In this document: piece after piece, positions 55,154-63,384 of the stretch
How positions within the stretch are numbered: position 1 is the stretch's first letter
Layout: each line of letters begins with the position of its first letter
DNA from: Fibrobacter sp. UWB2
Lineage (GTDB): Bacteria > Fibrobacterota > Fibrobacteria > Fibrobacterales > Fibrobacteraceae
Direction of reading: 5' to 3'
DNA length: 64,000 nt
NCBI RefSeq assembly: GCF_002210425.1
Contig: NZ_MWQK01000001.1
Span: 310,001-374,000, forward strand
Made by a program: the position numbers and the translations under genes
Notes under the pieces: model-generated
What the model was told of the DNA's origin: nothing
Seen by the model: only the letters and a program-made list of their open reading frames with translations
The model's database searches: none

Positions 55154-55894
55154 ATGTTCGATTTTCACATTCATTTAGCACGATTACCCCAAAAAAAGCA
55201 GCTCACGCAGTTGCTTTTAGACCGCAATTATGACTTTATTGCGGTTTCTTGCGAACCCTGGGAATGGGAAGAAGTCTCGCAACTGAAAAAAGAGTTTTCA
55301 ACCGAAATCAAGCCTTTTAGAGTGACCTACGGGATCCACCCGATGATAGCAACGCAGGCCACTCGCGAAACTTTGGACCAACTACGCACCCATCTAGAAG
55401 AGGATCCGCTTGCCATGGTCGGCGAAGCGGGTGTCGACAAACGCTATCCGGGTTACGACGACGGCTCCCAGGACCAGATTTTTTTGGCACAGGCAGGGCT
55501 TGCTTTAGAACTCAAGCGGGATTTGCAAATCCACTGCGTTGGGGACTATATGCACGTGCTGAAACTTCTGGAAGAGGCGGGGTTTGAGTCCGTGGCTCAA
55601 ACCGATAGAGCCACAAGCGCGCCGTCTCGAGAAGCGCCGCGCCCGATTTTCCACCGCTTTGGCGGGGATGCGAATTTCGTGAAAAAAGCCCTCCCCTTTG
55701 GAGCGCTCTTTTCACTGCACGAGGATAGCTTCCGCAAGAAGTCGACCGCAGCAGCCATCAAACTCATTCCCGAAAGCAACGTGTTCTTCGAGACCGACGC
55801 CGATGAATCTTTCTTAGAGCCTGCGGAGCTTCTTGAAGAACTTGAAAGCCGCTTGGAATCAGTTCGGCTCGCCTACGCCAAGAGCCTTGAGTAA
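55154..55894 (+). CDS. TatD-family metal-dependent hydrolase
   Basis: This 246-residue protein has the TatD metal-site series in order: DFHIHL near the N-terminus, YGIHPM, VGEAGVDKR, QIHCVGDY, the His in FHRFGG and the late FFETDADESF. TatD-like proteins are DNases or related hydrolases in the cytoplasm. An insert of about 15 residues (S146-E160, SVAQTDRATSAPSRE) lies where family members go straight to the next His, and its DNA is tRNA-like. The 3' end overlaps the 3' end of the convergent mfd gene by 36 bases. TAGGGGG precedes the ATG. Confidence 0.88.
   Translation: MFDFHIHLARLPQKKQLTQLLLDRNYDFIAVSCEPWEWEEVSQLKKEFSTEIKPFRVTYGIHPMIATQATRETLDQLRTHLEEDPLAMVGEAGVDKRYPGYDDGSQDQIFLAQAGLALELKRDLQIHCVGDYMHVLKLLEEAGFESVAQTDRATSAPSREAPRPIFHRFGGDANFVKKALPFGALFSLHEDSFRKKSTAAAIKLIPESNVFFETDADESFLEPAELLEELESRLESVRLAYAKSLE
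55581..55640 (+). repeat. tRNA-like palindromic insert inside the tatD-like gene
   Basis: The segment starts with the perfect hairpin GGTTTGAG TCCGTGG CTCAAACC (55581-55603). It overlaps a tRNA D-arm-like string TGGCTCAAACCGATAGAGCC, where GGCTC and GAGCC pair (55594-55598, 55608-55612). A GC-rich part with TCTCGAGA follows. It is read in frame as SVAQTDRATSA. Only one copy is in the window. Confidence 0.5.
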
Positions 55895-58800
55895 AGGATC
55901 CGCCGACCTGATGGTTGCCGCCTGAACTTGGATATTTGCAAACGCTCGGAACACTTCGAGCGTCTTTTTTGCCATTTCCACGGGAGTCCCGCGCCCGACC
56001 TCGAACACAGCCTGTAACGGCGACATTCCCAAATAACGCATACTGCATGTGCAGAGGCTGCTGATTTCGCCAAGCACGCGCGGGTCCGGCGACGGAGTTT
56101 CTGCAAATGTCGCAACAATGACACCCTTGCGAAGCGCTAGTCCTTGGATGCGCAAACGACCTGCCAAAAGCCCAAGTTCGGTCACAAGCAAAAGCATCTT
56201 CGCCGGTGTCGGCACAGGGCCAAAGCGGTCCTGCAATTCGCTTTCGATGTTCTGCACATCCGCCTGCGTCGTGATTCGAGCAATGCGCTGGTACAGCGAA
56301 ATTCTCGTGAGACCGTCTTCCACGTAATCTTCGGGAAGGTATGCATCCACACCGATTTCCACACGCGGCTGTATTGGCTTTTCGAGAGCACCACCGCGCA
56401 GCATTTCAACCGCTTCACGCACCAAGCGCACATAAGTTTCAAAGCCGACTTCAGCAATAAAGCCGTGCTGTTCCTGACCGAGCAAGTTGCCCGCCCCGCG
56501 AATTTCGAGGTCGCGCATAGCGAGCTGGTAGCCGCTACCGAGGTCAGTAAACTGTTCCAACGCTTTGAGGCGGCGCATGGATTCTTGCGAGATTTCGCCA
56601 CGCTGTGGAATGACGAGGAAAGCCTTTGCCAAGACGCTACTACGGCCCACGCGGCCTCGCATCTGGTAAAGTTGGCTAATGCCAAAGTGGTGCGCGTTCA
56701 TGATGATAATCGTGTTCGCGTTTGGCACATCCAAGCCAGATTCAATAATGCTCGTGCTCACGAGAATATCGAATTTGCGCGAAAGGAATGCATCCATCAC
56801 GCGTTCAAGCTCGTGGTCTTCCATTTGTCCATGAGCCACAGCGACTTTCGCTTCGGGCGCCATCGCTTCGATATCTTCGGTGAGCTTGTAAATTGTCTGC
56901 ACGCGGTCATTCACCACGAACACCTGGCCGCCACGAGCGAGTTCATCGAGAATTGCATTCTTCAAGACTTCATCATCGCGCTGCATCAGCTTCGTTTCGA
57001 CCGGCAAGCGGTTAATCGGCGGTGTATTGATAAGCGAAATATCGCGAACGCCCGTCATGCTCAAGTGCAACGAACGCGGAATCGGAGTTGCACTCATGCT
57101 GAGCGTATCAACAGCAAGGCGAAGCTGGCGCAATTTTTCCTTTTGCTTCACGCCAAACTTTTGCTCTTCGTCAATAATCAAAAGTCCGAGGTCTTTGAAC
57201 TCGCTTTTGTTTGACAACAGCGCGTGCGTTCCGATGACGATGTTCACCGTACCAGCCGCGATTTCCTTGAAGATTTCCTTCTTTTCCTTGGCGCTCTTGT
57301 AGCGGTTCATGAGCGCAATCTTGACCGGGTAAGCGGCAAAGCGCTCGCAGAAGTTTTCGTAATGCTGAGCCGCAAGAATCGTGGTCGGCACGAGAATGGC
57401 GACCTGCTTATTCGACGCGACGCACTTGAACGCCGCTCGCATGGCAACTTCGGTCTTTCCAAAACCTACGTCACCGCAAATCAAGCGGTCCATCGGGCGA
57501 CGGCTTTCCATATCGCGCTTGATGTCGGCCGTGGCACGGAGTTGGTCTGGCGTCGGATCGTATTCGAACGAATCCTCGAATTCCTTTTGCATGTTGCCAT
57601 CAGGCGGGAAACCGAAACCTTCAACAAGTTCGCGCTTGGCATAAAGCTCCACGAGGTCACGCGCAATCTGGATAACCTTTTGCTTGACGCGCTTCTTGAT
57701 GTTTTCCCAAGTTTTGCTGCCGAGACGGTCGAGCTTTGTTTCTACATTTTCCGAGCGGTCGAGGCGTTCAATCTTTTGCAGGTCCGACACGGGGAACTTT
57801 AGGCGATCTCCGCCATCGTATTCCAGCAACGCGCAGTCGACCATACCGCCATTGACTTCCACGCGGACAAGTCCCAAGTAACGACCAATGCCGTGGTCTT
57901 CGTGCGCCACGAGGTCACCGCGATTGAGCGATTCCACCATCAACGCATTCGTCACCGAGCCCGCAATCTTGTGCTTGCGAGCTTTATTCGCATGGCGGTT
58001 TAAAATTCTCGATTCCGTGAGGAACGCAACATTATCGTCTTCGAGCCAAAAGCCTTCGCTCAGATTTCCGATAAAATAATCTTCAACAGGTAGGCCGTCA
58101 AAAACTTCACGCAAGCGGTTCACACCGCCTATCGTCTGGGCCATCACGTAAACGCGACCGCCCTTGTCATAGAATTCTTCGATTTCTTTGGCGACTGCAT
58201 CCGTACCGTTCGACGTAAAGTCTTGCGCGCGCATGTGCATCTCATGCCAGTTGCCGTCATCCACCTTGACACGAGTCATATCCAGCGACGCGCGGCCTAC
58301 GAACAAACGCGAAAGTTCGCCAATTTTGAACCAAATATCCGCAGGAGCAGCTACCCCCGCATCAGCCACGCGAGCTTCATCATAAGCGCCACGGAACGCA
58401 GCATACATCTTGGATGCATTCTCAGAAAGCAACGAAAGCTCTTCAAAGACAAGCGACGCACGCGGCATGTAATCTAAGAGGCTTGCGACCAAGCGCTGGT
58501 GATTCGGACGGTGCCACCAAAGCGCTTCCGTAGAACATTCCTCGCCCGCCATCACCGATTCCGGCACCGTGAATTCCCCCATCGGGAAGAACTCGATATG
58601 CGTCATCTGCTCCAGCGAACGCTGCGTAAAAATGTCAAACGCACGAATGGATTCAATCTCGTCGCCATAAAATTCAATACGGATGGGGTGCGGATAAAGC
58701 AAGCAGTTCACATCGACGATGCATCCGCGAATGGAAAACTCGCCCACGCCGCTCACCATCGGCTGTTCCGTAAAGCCGTGATCAAGGAACCACGGACGTA

Positions 58801-59257
58801 AAGACGAAGGCTCCAGCTGGTCGCCAACGCGGAGCGTACGCACCTGACGCATAATTTCGCCAGGTTCTGGGAGTTTCATCAAAAACGCATCCAGCGGACA
58901 AACAACAACAAACGGCTTTTCGGTATGCGAAACATCTCGGAAGAACTTCAAGCGTTCTTCAAGCACGCCCTCAAACGGCACCTTGATTTCGTAAGGTTTC
59001 AAGCCGAGCGACGGGAAAAAGCGAACAAACTCCTCGCCCACCATGCTTTCGAGATTCTCGACCCAAACTTCGGCACTGCGGTAATCCTTTGCAATCACCA
59101 GAATGTTCTGCGGGCTTTTCAAGAAGCGGTTCGCCACCATCATCGATGCAAGCGGAACCGACGCGCCATTGACATGAATGGCCTCGTTATCAACATTTTC
59201 AAAAAGCGAAATCGCAGGGAACGAATTTTCTTGAAGGAATTCCGAAATGGTAAGCAT
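55859..59257 (-). CDS. mfd: Transcription-repair coupling factor Mfd
   Basis: This 1132-residue protein has the full Mfd layout: UvrB-homology region (about 1-340, with FFPSLGLKPYEIKVPFEGVL), the RNA polymerase interaction domain (VAHEDHGIGRYLGL and VEVNGGMVDCALLEYDGGDR), then the RecG-like translocase. Translocase motifs are Walker A GDVGFGKTEVAMRAA, IIDEEQKFGVKQKEK, SATPIPRSLH and the region QMRGRVGRSSVLAKAFL. The C-terminal TRCF domain is present (PEDYVEDGLTRISLYQRIAR). It removes stalled RNA polymerase at DNA damage and recruits UvrA. The C-terminus overlaps the convergent tatD-like gene. The start ATG at 59257 opens MLTISEFLQ. Confidence 0.97.
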   Translation of the reverse strand: MLTISEFLQENSFPAISLFENVDNEAIHVNGASVPLASMMVANRFLKSPQNILVIAKDYRSAEVWVENLESMVGEEFVRFFPSLGLKPYEIKVPFEGVLEERLKFFRDVSHTEKPFVVVCPLDAFLMKLPEPGEIMRQVRTLRVGDQLEPSSLRPWFLDHGFTEQPMVSGVGEFSIRGCIVDVNCLLYPHPIRIEFYGDEIESIRAFDIFTQRSLEQMTHIEFFPMGEFTVPESVMAGEECSTEALWWHRPNHQRLVASLLDYMPRASLVFEELSLLSENASKMYAAFRGAYDEARVADAGVAAPADIWFKIGELSRLFVGRASLDMTRVKVDDGNWHEMHMRAQDFTSNGTDAVAKEIEEFYDKGGRVYVMAQTIGGVNRLREVFDGLPVEDYFIGNLSEGFWLEDDNVAFLTESRILNRHANKARKHKIAGSVTNALMVESLNRGDLVAHEDHGIGRYLGLVRVEVNGGMVDCALLEYDGGDRLKFPVSDLQKIERLDRSENVETKLDRLGSKTWENIKKRVKQKVIQIARDLVELYAKRELVEGFGFPPDGNMQKEFEDSFEYDPTPDQLRATADIKRDMESRRPMDRLICGDVGFGKTEVAMRAAFKCVASNKQVAILVPTTILAAQHYENFCERFAAYPVKIALMNRYKSAKEKKEIFKEIAAGTVNIVIGTHALLSNKSEFKDLGLLIIDEEQKFGVKQKEKLRQLRLAVDTLSMSATPIPRSLHLSMTGVRDISLINTPPINRLPVETKLMQRDDEVLKNAILDELARGGQVFVVNDRVQTIYKLTEDIEAMAPEAKVAVAHGQMEDHELERVMDAFLSRKFDILVSTSIIESGLDVPNANTIIIMNAHHFGISQLYQMRGRVGRSSVLAKAFLVIPQRGEISQESMRRLKALEQFTDLGSGYQLAMRDLEIRGAGNLLGQEQHGFIAEVGFETYVRLVREAVEMLRGGALEKPIQPRVEIGVDAYLPEDYVEDGLTRISLYQRIARITTQADVQNIESELQDRFGPVPTPAKMLLLVTELGLLAGRLRIQGLALRKGVIVATFAETPSPDPRVLGEISSLCTCSMRYLGMSPLQAVFEVGRGTPVEMAKKTLEVFRAFANIQVQAATIRSADPLLKALGVGEPN

Positions 59258-59405
59258 AGAGGGAAATGTAGAAAAAATCTCCCTTTTCCTCGCCTTACTT
59301 TACATTTCTTGAAATATTGAGCTATCTTTATAGCGTCAAAAAGCAAAGAGGTTTTTGGCACGCTCGACGCAACTTCGCCATGAAGACGCCACACGTGCAA
59401 ACATT

Positions 59406-60908
59406 ATGAAAAAAATAATTGTCGTGAACACTCCAAAGAATTGGAAGTTCCACATTCCCGAAGCCGAAATTGTCTCGGCAAAAGACTACCTTACTAATCC
59501 AGAATTTACAACTCAGAAAAACGTTCGCGTTTTCAACTTGTGCAAAGACTACAGCTACCAGAGCAAGGGCTATTATGTAAGCCTGCTTGCCGAAGCGCGC
59601 GGTCACAAGGTCATCCCGAACGTCAAGAACATCCGCGACTTCAAAGCCCCGGCAGTCGTGAAAATCATCAGCGATGAAATCGATGAACTGATCCAGAAGA
59701 GCCTGCACAAGCTGACCGGCACAGAGTTTGTGCTCTCGATTTACTTTGGGCAAAACGTCAGTGCGCAATACCTAGAACTTTCGCAGGCACTTTACCGCGT
59801 TTTCCAGGCTCCGCTCCTGCGTGCAAAATTTGTCTTCAAGCAAAAATGGTTCATCCAGTCCATCCGCCCGATTAGCGTTGACGAAATTCCCGAAACGCAT
59901 AAGGAAATGGTTGATCAGTTCGCCATTGAATACTTCCAGAAAGACCGCTACGTCTCCCCCAAGACGGAAGATTACGTGTACGACCTCGGCATTTTAACGA
60001 ACCCCGATGAAGTGGAACCGCCGAGCAACAAGGAAGCCATCCAGCTCTTTATCGAAGCCGCACAAGATACGGGTTTCCGCGTGGAAATGATTACCAAGAC
60101 GGACTACCACCGCGTCGGTGAATTTGATGCCATCTTCATTCGCGAAACGACAAACGTCAACCATCACACATACGCATTTGCACGCCGTGCCCAGAGCGAA
60201 GGCATCGCCGTCATTGATGATCCCGACAGTATTTTACGTTGTTCCAACAAAGTTTATTTGCAAGAACTGATGACGGTCGGCAAGATTCCCTCCCCGAAGA
60301 CGATAATCGCCCACAGCGAAAACCGCCACACACTCGCGAAAGAAATCGGATTCCCGATGGTCATCAAGACGCCTGATTCCAGCTTCAGCATGGGCGTCAA
60401 AAAGGCAAACAACAAGGAAGAACTCGAAAAAATTCTCGACACGATGTTCGAGCACAGCGACTTGCTTATCGCTCAAGAATTCACGCCCACAGAATTTGAC
60501 TGGAGAATCGGTATTCTCGACGGAAAGCCACTCTTTGCTTGCAAATATTACATGGCAAAGGACCATTGGCAAATTTACAACTGGGATAGCAAGGACAAAA
60601 ACGCTGTTTGTGGCAAATGGGATTGCCTCCCGATTGAAAGCGTCCCGCACGGCATCGTGAAAACGGCCCTCCGCGTAGCAAGCCTTATCGGCAACGGCCT
60701 TTACGGCGTGGACCTCAAGGAAATCAACGGTCACCCGGTCGTGATTGAAGTGAACGACAACCCGAGTATTGACCACGGTATCGAAGACCAAGTTGGCAAA
60801 AAGAAGATTTATCTCGCCATCATGAGGAGTCTGCGCCACCGCATCGAAGACCGCCAAAACGCAGCACAGCAGAAAGTACTCCAACACGAAAGGGATATGT
60901 TTTTATAG
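59406..60908 (+). CDS. RimK-like ATP-grasp amide ligase with N-terminal RLAN-type domain
   Basis: About 500 residues from ATG 59406. The N-terminal 200 residues (KNVRVFNLCKDYSYQSKGYY, then LLAEARGHKVIPNVKNI) match the domain often fused to RimK-like proteins. The C-terminal part is an ATP-grasp fold: FPMVIKTPDSSFSMGVKKAN, AQEFTPTEFDWRIGILDG and VDLKEINGHPVVIEVNDNPS with the metal-binding Glu and Asn. RimK-type enzymes attach glutamate or similar residues to proteins or peptides. The gene lies nine bases ahead of a GCS2-family ligase gene, so the two probably act in one pathway. The substrate is unknown. Confidence 0.88.
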   Translation: MKKIIVVNTPKNWKFHIPEAEIVSAKDYLTNPEFTTQKNVRVFNLCKDYSYQSKGYYVSLLAEARGHKVIPNVKNIRDFKAPAVVKIISDEIDELIQKSLHKLTGTEFVLSIYFGQNVSAQYLELSQALYRVFQAPLLRAKFVFKQKWFIQSIRPISVDEIPETHKEMVDQFAIEYFQKDRYVSPKTEDYVYDLGILTNPDEVEPPSNKEAIQLFIEAAQDTGFRVEMITKTDYHRVGEFDAIFIRETTNVNHHTYAFARRAQSEGIAVIDDPDSILRCSNKVYLQELMTVGKIPSPKTIIAHSENRHTLAKEIGFPMVIKTPDSSFSMGVKKANNKEELEKILDTMFEHSDLLIAQEFTPTEFDWRIGILDGKPLFACKYYMAKDHWQIYNWDSKDKNAVCGKWDCLPIESVPHGIVKTALRVASLIGNGLYGVDLKEINGHPVVIEVNDNPSIDHGIEDQVGKKKIYLAIMRSLRHRIEDRQNAAQQKVLQHERDMFL

Positions 60909-60917
60909 GGGTCAATC

Positions 60918-62225
60918 ATGAGCAATTACAAACTTTGGGAACGCTTCGGCGTTGAAATGGAATTCATGATTGTCGATCGCGACACGCTGAACGTGCTGCC
61001 GCGTGCCGATGTTCCCCTCGGAAAAGACAAAGACGGCAATCAACTCTCCGATGTAGAATACGACGACATCGGACTTTCGAACGAACTTGTAAGCCATGTG
61101 TTGGAATTCAAATGCGCTCATCCCAAGTCCACATTTGACGGACTTGGCAAGCGATTCTTCCACGAGATTCGCCGTGCAAACAAGAAGCTAGAAAAGATCA
61201 ACGCGATGCTTTTGCCGAGCGCCTGCCACCCGTTCATGGACCCGGCAGAGATGCAACTCTGGCCGTACGATTGCCTCGACATTTACCAAACTTACGACCG
61301 CATTTTCAACTGCAAAGGCCACGGCTGGGCCAACTTGCAAAGCACGCACCTGAACCTTTCTTTTGACGGCGATGAAGAATTTGGCGAGCTTCACGCAGCA
61401 ATTCGCTTGCTGCTCCCGCTAATTCCAGCCATTGCCGCCAGCAGCCCGTATCTCGACGGCAAATACACCGGCTATCGCGACGCCCGCATCGAAGTTTATC
61501 GCCACAATCAGGACAAAGTCCCTGAAATCACAGGCCAAGTCATCCCGGAACAGGCGTATAGCTACGATGAATACAACAAGATGATTTTTGACAAAGTTAA
61601 GAAGGCTATCGCCCCATACGATACCGAACACTTGCTCAATCATTTCTTCTTGAACAGCCGTGGTGCCATCGCTCGTTTTGATCGTGGAGCCATTGAAATA
61701 CGCCTTGTCGATATTCAAGAATGCCCGAATGCCGACATCGCCATTGTAGAGCTTGAAATAGCAACACTCAAGGCGATTGTGAATGGCAAATTCGCGGCAT
61801 CTCGCGAAAACGCATCCGCAGCAAATTCCGTGCCGCACACGCTCAAGGAATACCGCGACTTCTTGCGCAACTTCGACACAACTCGCCTTGCCGAACTCCT
61901 CGCCAAGACCACGAAGGACGCCGAAAACACCCAAATCGATTGGCAAGAATACCTCTCCGTATTTGGCATGAATCTCGCAGACGCTACCAAAAACGCCGCC
62001 GCAGTTACCGCCGGCGATATTTGGAAGCACATCTACAGCATCGTAAAAAACGACCTCACCGAAGTCTCGCAGAGCTTCATGGAAAAAATGCTCGAACGCG
62101 GAACGCTCTCCAGCGCCCTCTACAAAGCACTCGGCGACGCCCCCACCCACGAAGCATTTGTCACCGAATACAAAAAATTAGCCGATTGCCTTGCACACAA
62201 CCGGCTCTATGGAATTAGCGAATAA
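60918..62225 (+). CDS. GCS2-family carboxylate-amine ligase (glutamate-cysteine ligase-like)
   Basis: This 435-residue protein has the family start FGVEMEFMIVDRDT (the xGxExE metal motif), the region STHLNLSFDGDEEFG, YRDARIEVYRHNQ and FDRGAIEIRLVDIQECP. GCS2-type enzymes form an amide between a carboxylate, usually glutamate, and an amine with ATP. Beside a RimK-like ligase the product may be a modified amino acid or peptide rather than gamma-glutamylcysteine. TAGGGG precedes the ATG. It converges on the APH-like gene with six bases between stops. Confidence 0.88.
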   Translation: MSNYKLWERFGVEMEFMIVDRDTLNVLPRADVPLGKDKDGNQLSDVEYDDIGLSNELVSHVLEFKCAHPKSTFDGLGKRFFHEIRRANKKLEKINAMLLPSACHPFMDPAEMQLWPYDCLDIYQTYDRIFNCKGHGWANLQSTHLNLSFDGDEEFGELHAAIRLLLPLIPAIAASSPYLDGKYTGYRDARIEVYRHNQDKVPEITGQVIPEQAYSYDEYNKMIFDKVKKAIAPYDTEHLLNHFFLNSRGAIARFDRGAIEIRLVDIQECPNADIAIVELEIATLKAIVNGKFAASRENASAANSVPHTLKEYRDFLRNFDTTRLAELLAKTTKDAENTQIDWQEYLSVFGMNLADATKNAAAVTAGDIWKHIYSIVKNDLTEVSQSFMEKMLERGTLSSALYKALGDAPTHEAFVTEYKKLADCLAHNRLYGISE

Positions 62226-62231
62226 AACCGC

Positions 62232-63086
62232 TTACAATCCCAAGTCTTTTCGAGCTACCTGGAAATTCATTTCCAGGTATTTTAAATTTGCATCTTCGGC
62301 CATCAAATGCTCAAAGTCGAGAATCGGGAACAGCACGTACGGTTTGACGCGAGCATCCACCGCCGCCAATTTCTCCGGAGTATCTGCACCAAAATAATAC
62401 TTTGCAAAAACGTCCCAGCACTTGCGCATCATCGCCGCATTCATGTAATGAGTCGCCAGCAGAAAATCATCCGGCAAATAATGGCAGAAATAGAAATAAC
62501 AACCTAAATCGAAAAGCGGGTTACCGCAGGCAAACTCGCCCAAATCGATAAAGTACGCGCCATTATCATTGACAATCAAGTTGCCCGTCTGCATATCGCC
62601 ATGGACGCAACGAGAAACCTTTGGCGTTTCTTTAATGAGATTTCGAGCAAATTCCTTGACATTCTCAGGGAACATCTTCGATTCCTCAATCAAACGCGAA
62701 TACTTTTCCTCCGCATCTTGGAACGTGCCAGGAATGCACGACGTAGAATGCAGCTTTTTGCAATGCTCTGCAAAAACCTTGATGTATTCCTCAAGATGTT
62801 CGGGATTTTCGCCCACACATTTCGAAATCGAGCGTTTCCCAACAATGCGTTCATAAATCAGACCCAAACGACCGTCCTGTTCGACAATATCGCCCACATG
62901 CGGCGTCGGGATTCCAAGTGAAACCACTTTCCGGCAAATATCCTGCTCGCGAAGCAATTCCTCCTTCGTCGAGCAAAAACCCGGAAAACCCAATTTCAGC
63001 ATCCATTTGCCATCCGGACTATTGTAGTTCTCGGAATTGTGACGATTGCTGAACATCGTCCATTGTGATAAGTCAATTTTCTCCAT
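62232..63086 (-). CDS. APH-like phosphotransferase (Fibrobacter paralogous family)
   Basis: About 284 residues from ATG 63086, chosen because the kinase fold begins there; upstream in-frame starts (GTG 63158, ATG 63104) lack ribosome binding sites too. The catalytic loop CVHGDMQTGNLIV and the metal-binding FIDLGEFACGNPLFDLG are those of aminoglycoside/choline kinase-like enzymes. Related proteins form a paralogous group in Fibrobacter genomes. The substrate is unknown; a resistance role is not implied. It diverges from the micro-gene at 63236 across a palindrome-rich promoter region. Confidence 0.82.
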   Translation of the reverse strand: MEKIDLSQWTMFSNRHNSENYNSPDGKWMLKLGFPGFCSTKEELLREQDICRKVVSLGIPTPHVGDIVEQDGRLGLIYERIVGKRSISKCVGENPEHLEEYIKVFAEHCKKLHSTSCIPGTFQDAEEKYSRLIEESKMFPENVKEFARNLIKETPKVSRCVHGDMQTGNLIVNDNGAYFIDLGEFACGNPLFDLGCYFYFCHYLPDDFLLATHYMNAAMMRKCWDVFAKYYFGADTPEKLAAVDARVKPYVLFPILDFEHLMAEDANLKYLEMNFQVARKDLGL

Positions 63087-63128
63087 AATGGTAAAATACA
63101 CCATTTTATTGGAGAAATCACAAAAAAA

Positions 63129-63166
63129 TTCACTTTTTTCAAAAGTGAACAAAATCACACCGTGAT
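63129..63166. promoter_or_regulatory. Two adjacent perfect palindromes in a divergent promoter region
   Basis: TTCACTTTT TTC AAAAGTGAA (63129-63149) and ATCAC ACC GTGAT (63154-63166) follow each other between the APH-like gene and the micro-gene. They could be operator sites for a regulator acting on both directions. Confidence 0.5.
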
Positions 63167-63170
63167 GGAA

Positions 63171-63200
63171 TTCACATTAAAAAACACGCAAAACTAAATA
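63171..63200 (+). promoter_or_regulatory. Probable promoter of the 19-codon gene
   Basis: TTCACA (63171-63176) and TAAATA (63195-63200) are separated by 18 bases, a fair match to sigma-70 boxes. The -35 box lies directly after the palindromes. Confidence 0.55.
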
Positions 63201-63235
63201 TATTTTCGACATCCAAAAAGGAAAGGAGGGTGTAT

Positions 63236-63295
63236 ATGGAACCGCATAATCGCAGTAACGAAGGCGATGATTATATTCCGCCATTCAAACCGTAA
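63236..63295 (+). CDS. 19-residue micropeptide gene
   Basis: The frame ATG to TAA encodes MEPHNRSNEGDDYIPPFKP. An almost perfect Shine-Dalgarno (AAAGGAGGG) lies five bases before the ATG, a promoter-like pair lies upstream, and a terminator follows 15 bases after the stop. No other gene uses these signals. The peptide is polar with an acidic centre (EGDD) and a Pro/aromatic end (YIPPFKP), and has no membrane segment. It could be a functional micropeptide, a precursor peptide or a leader. I do not recognise it. Confidence 0.65.
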   Translation: MEPHNRSNEGDDYIPPFKP

Positions 63296-63310
63296 CATCA
63301 TTTAGTTACA

Positions 63311-63350
63311 ATGCAAAAAACGAGCCCGCAAGGACTCGTTTTTTTTGCAT
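63311..63350 (+). terminator. Intrinsic terminator of the 19-codon gene
   Basis: AACGAG, one mismatch, CC, GCAA loop, GG, one mismatch, CTCGTT, extended by ATGCAAAAA / TTTTTGCAT, is followed by T residues. The symmetry means it can also end purB on the minus strand. Confidence 0.9.
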
Positions 63351-63384
63351 AAATGAAGCCGTATCGCGACGGCAATAAGGCAAA

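Noticed and set aside
62232-63086. Aminoglycoside resistance gene
   Set aside because: The kinase fold is APH-like, but relatives in Fibrobacter form a chromosomal paralogous group and no resistance context is present.
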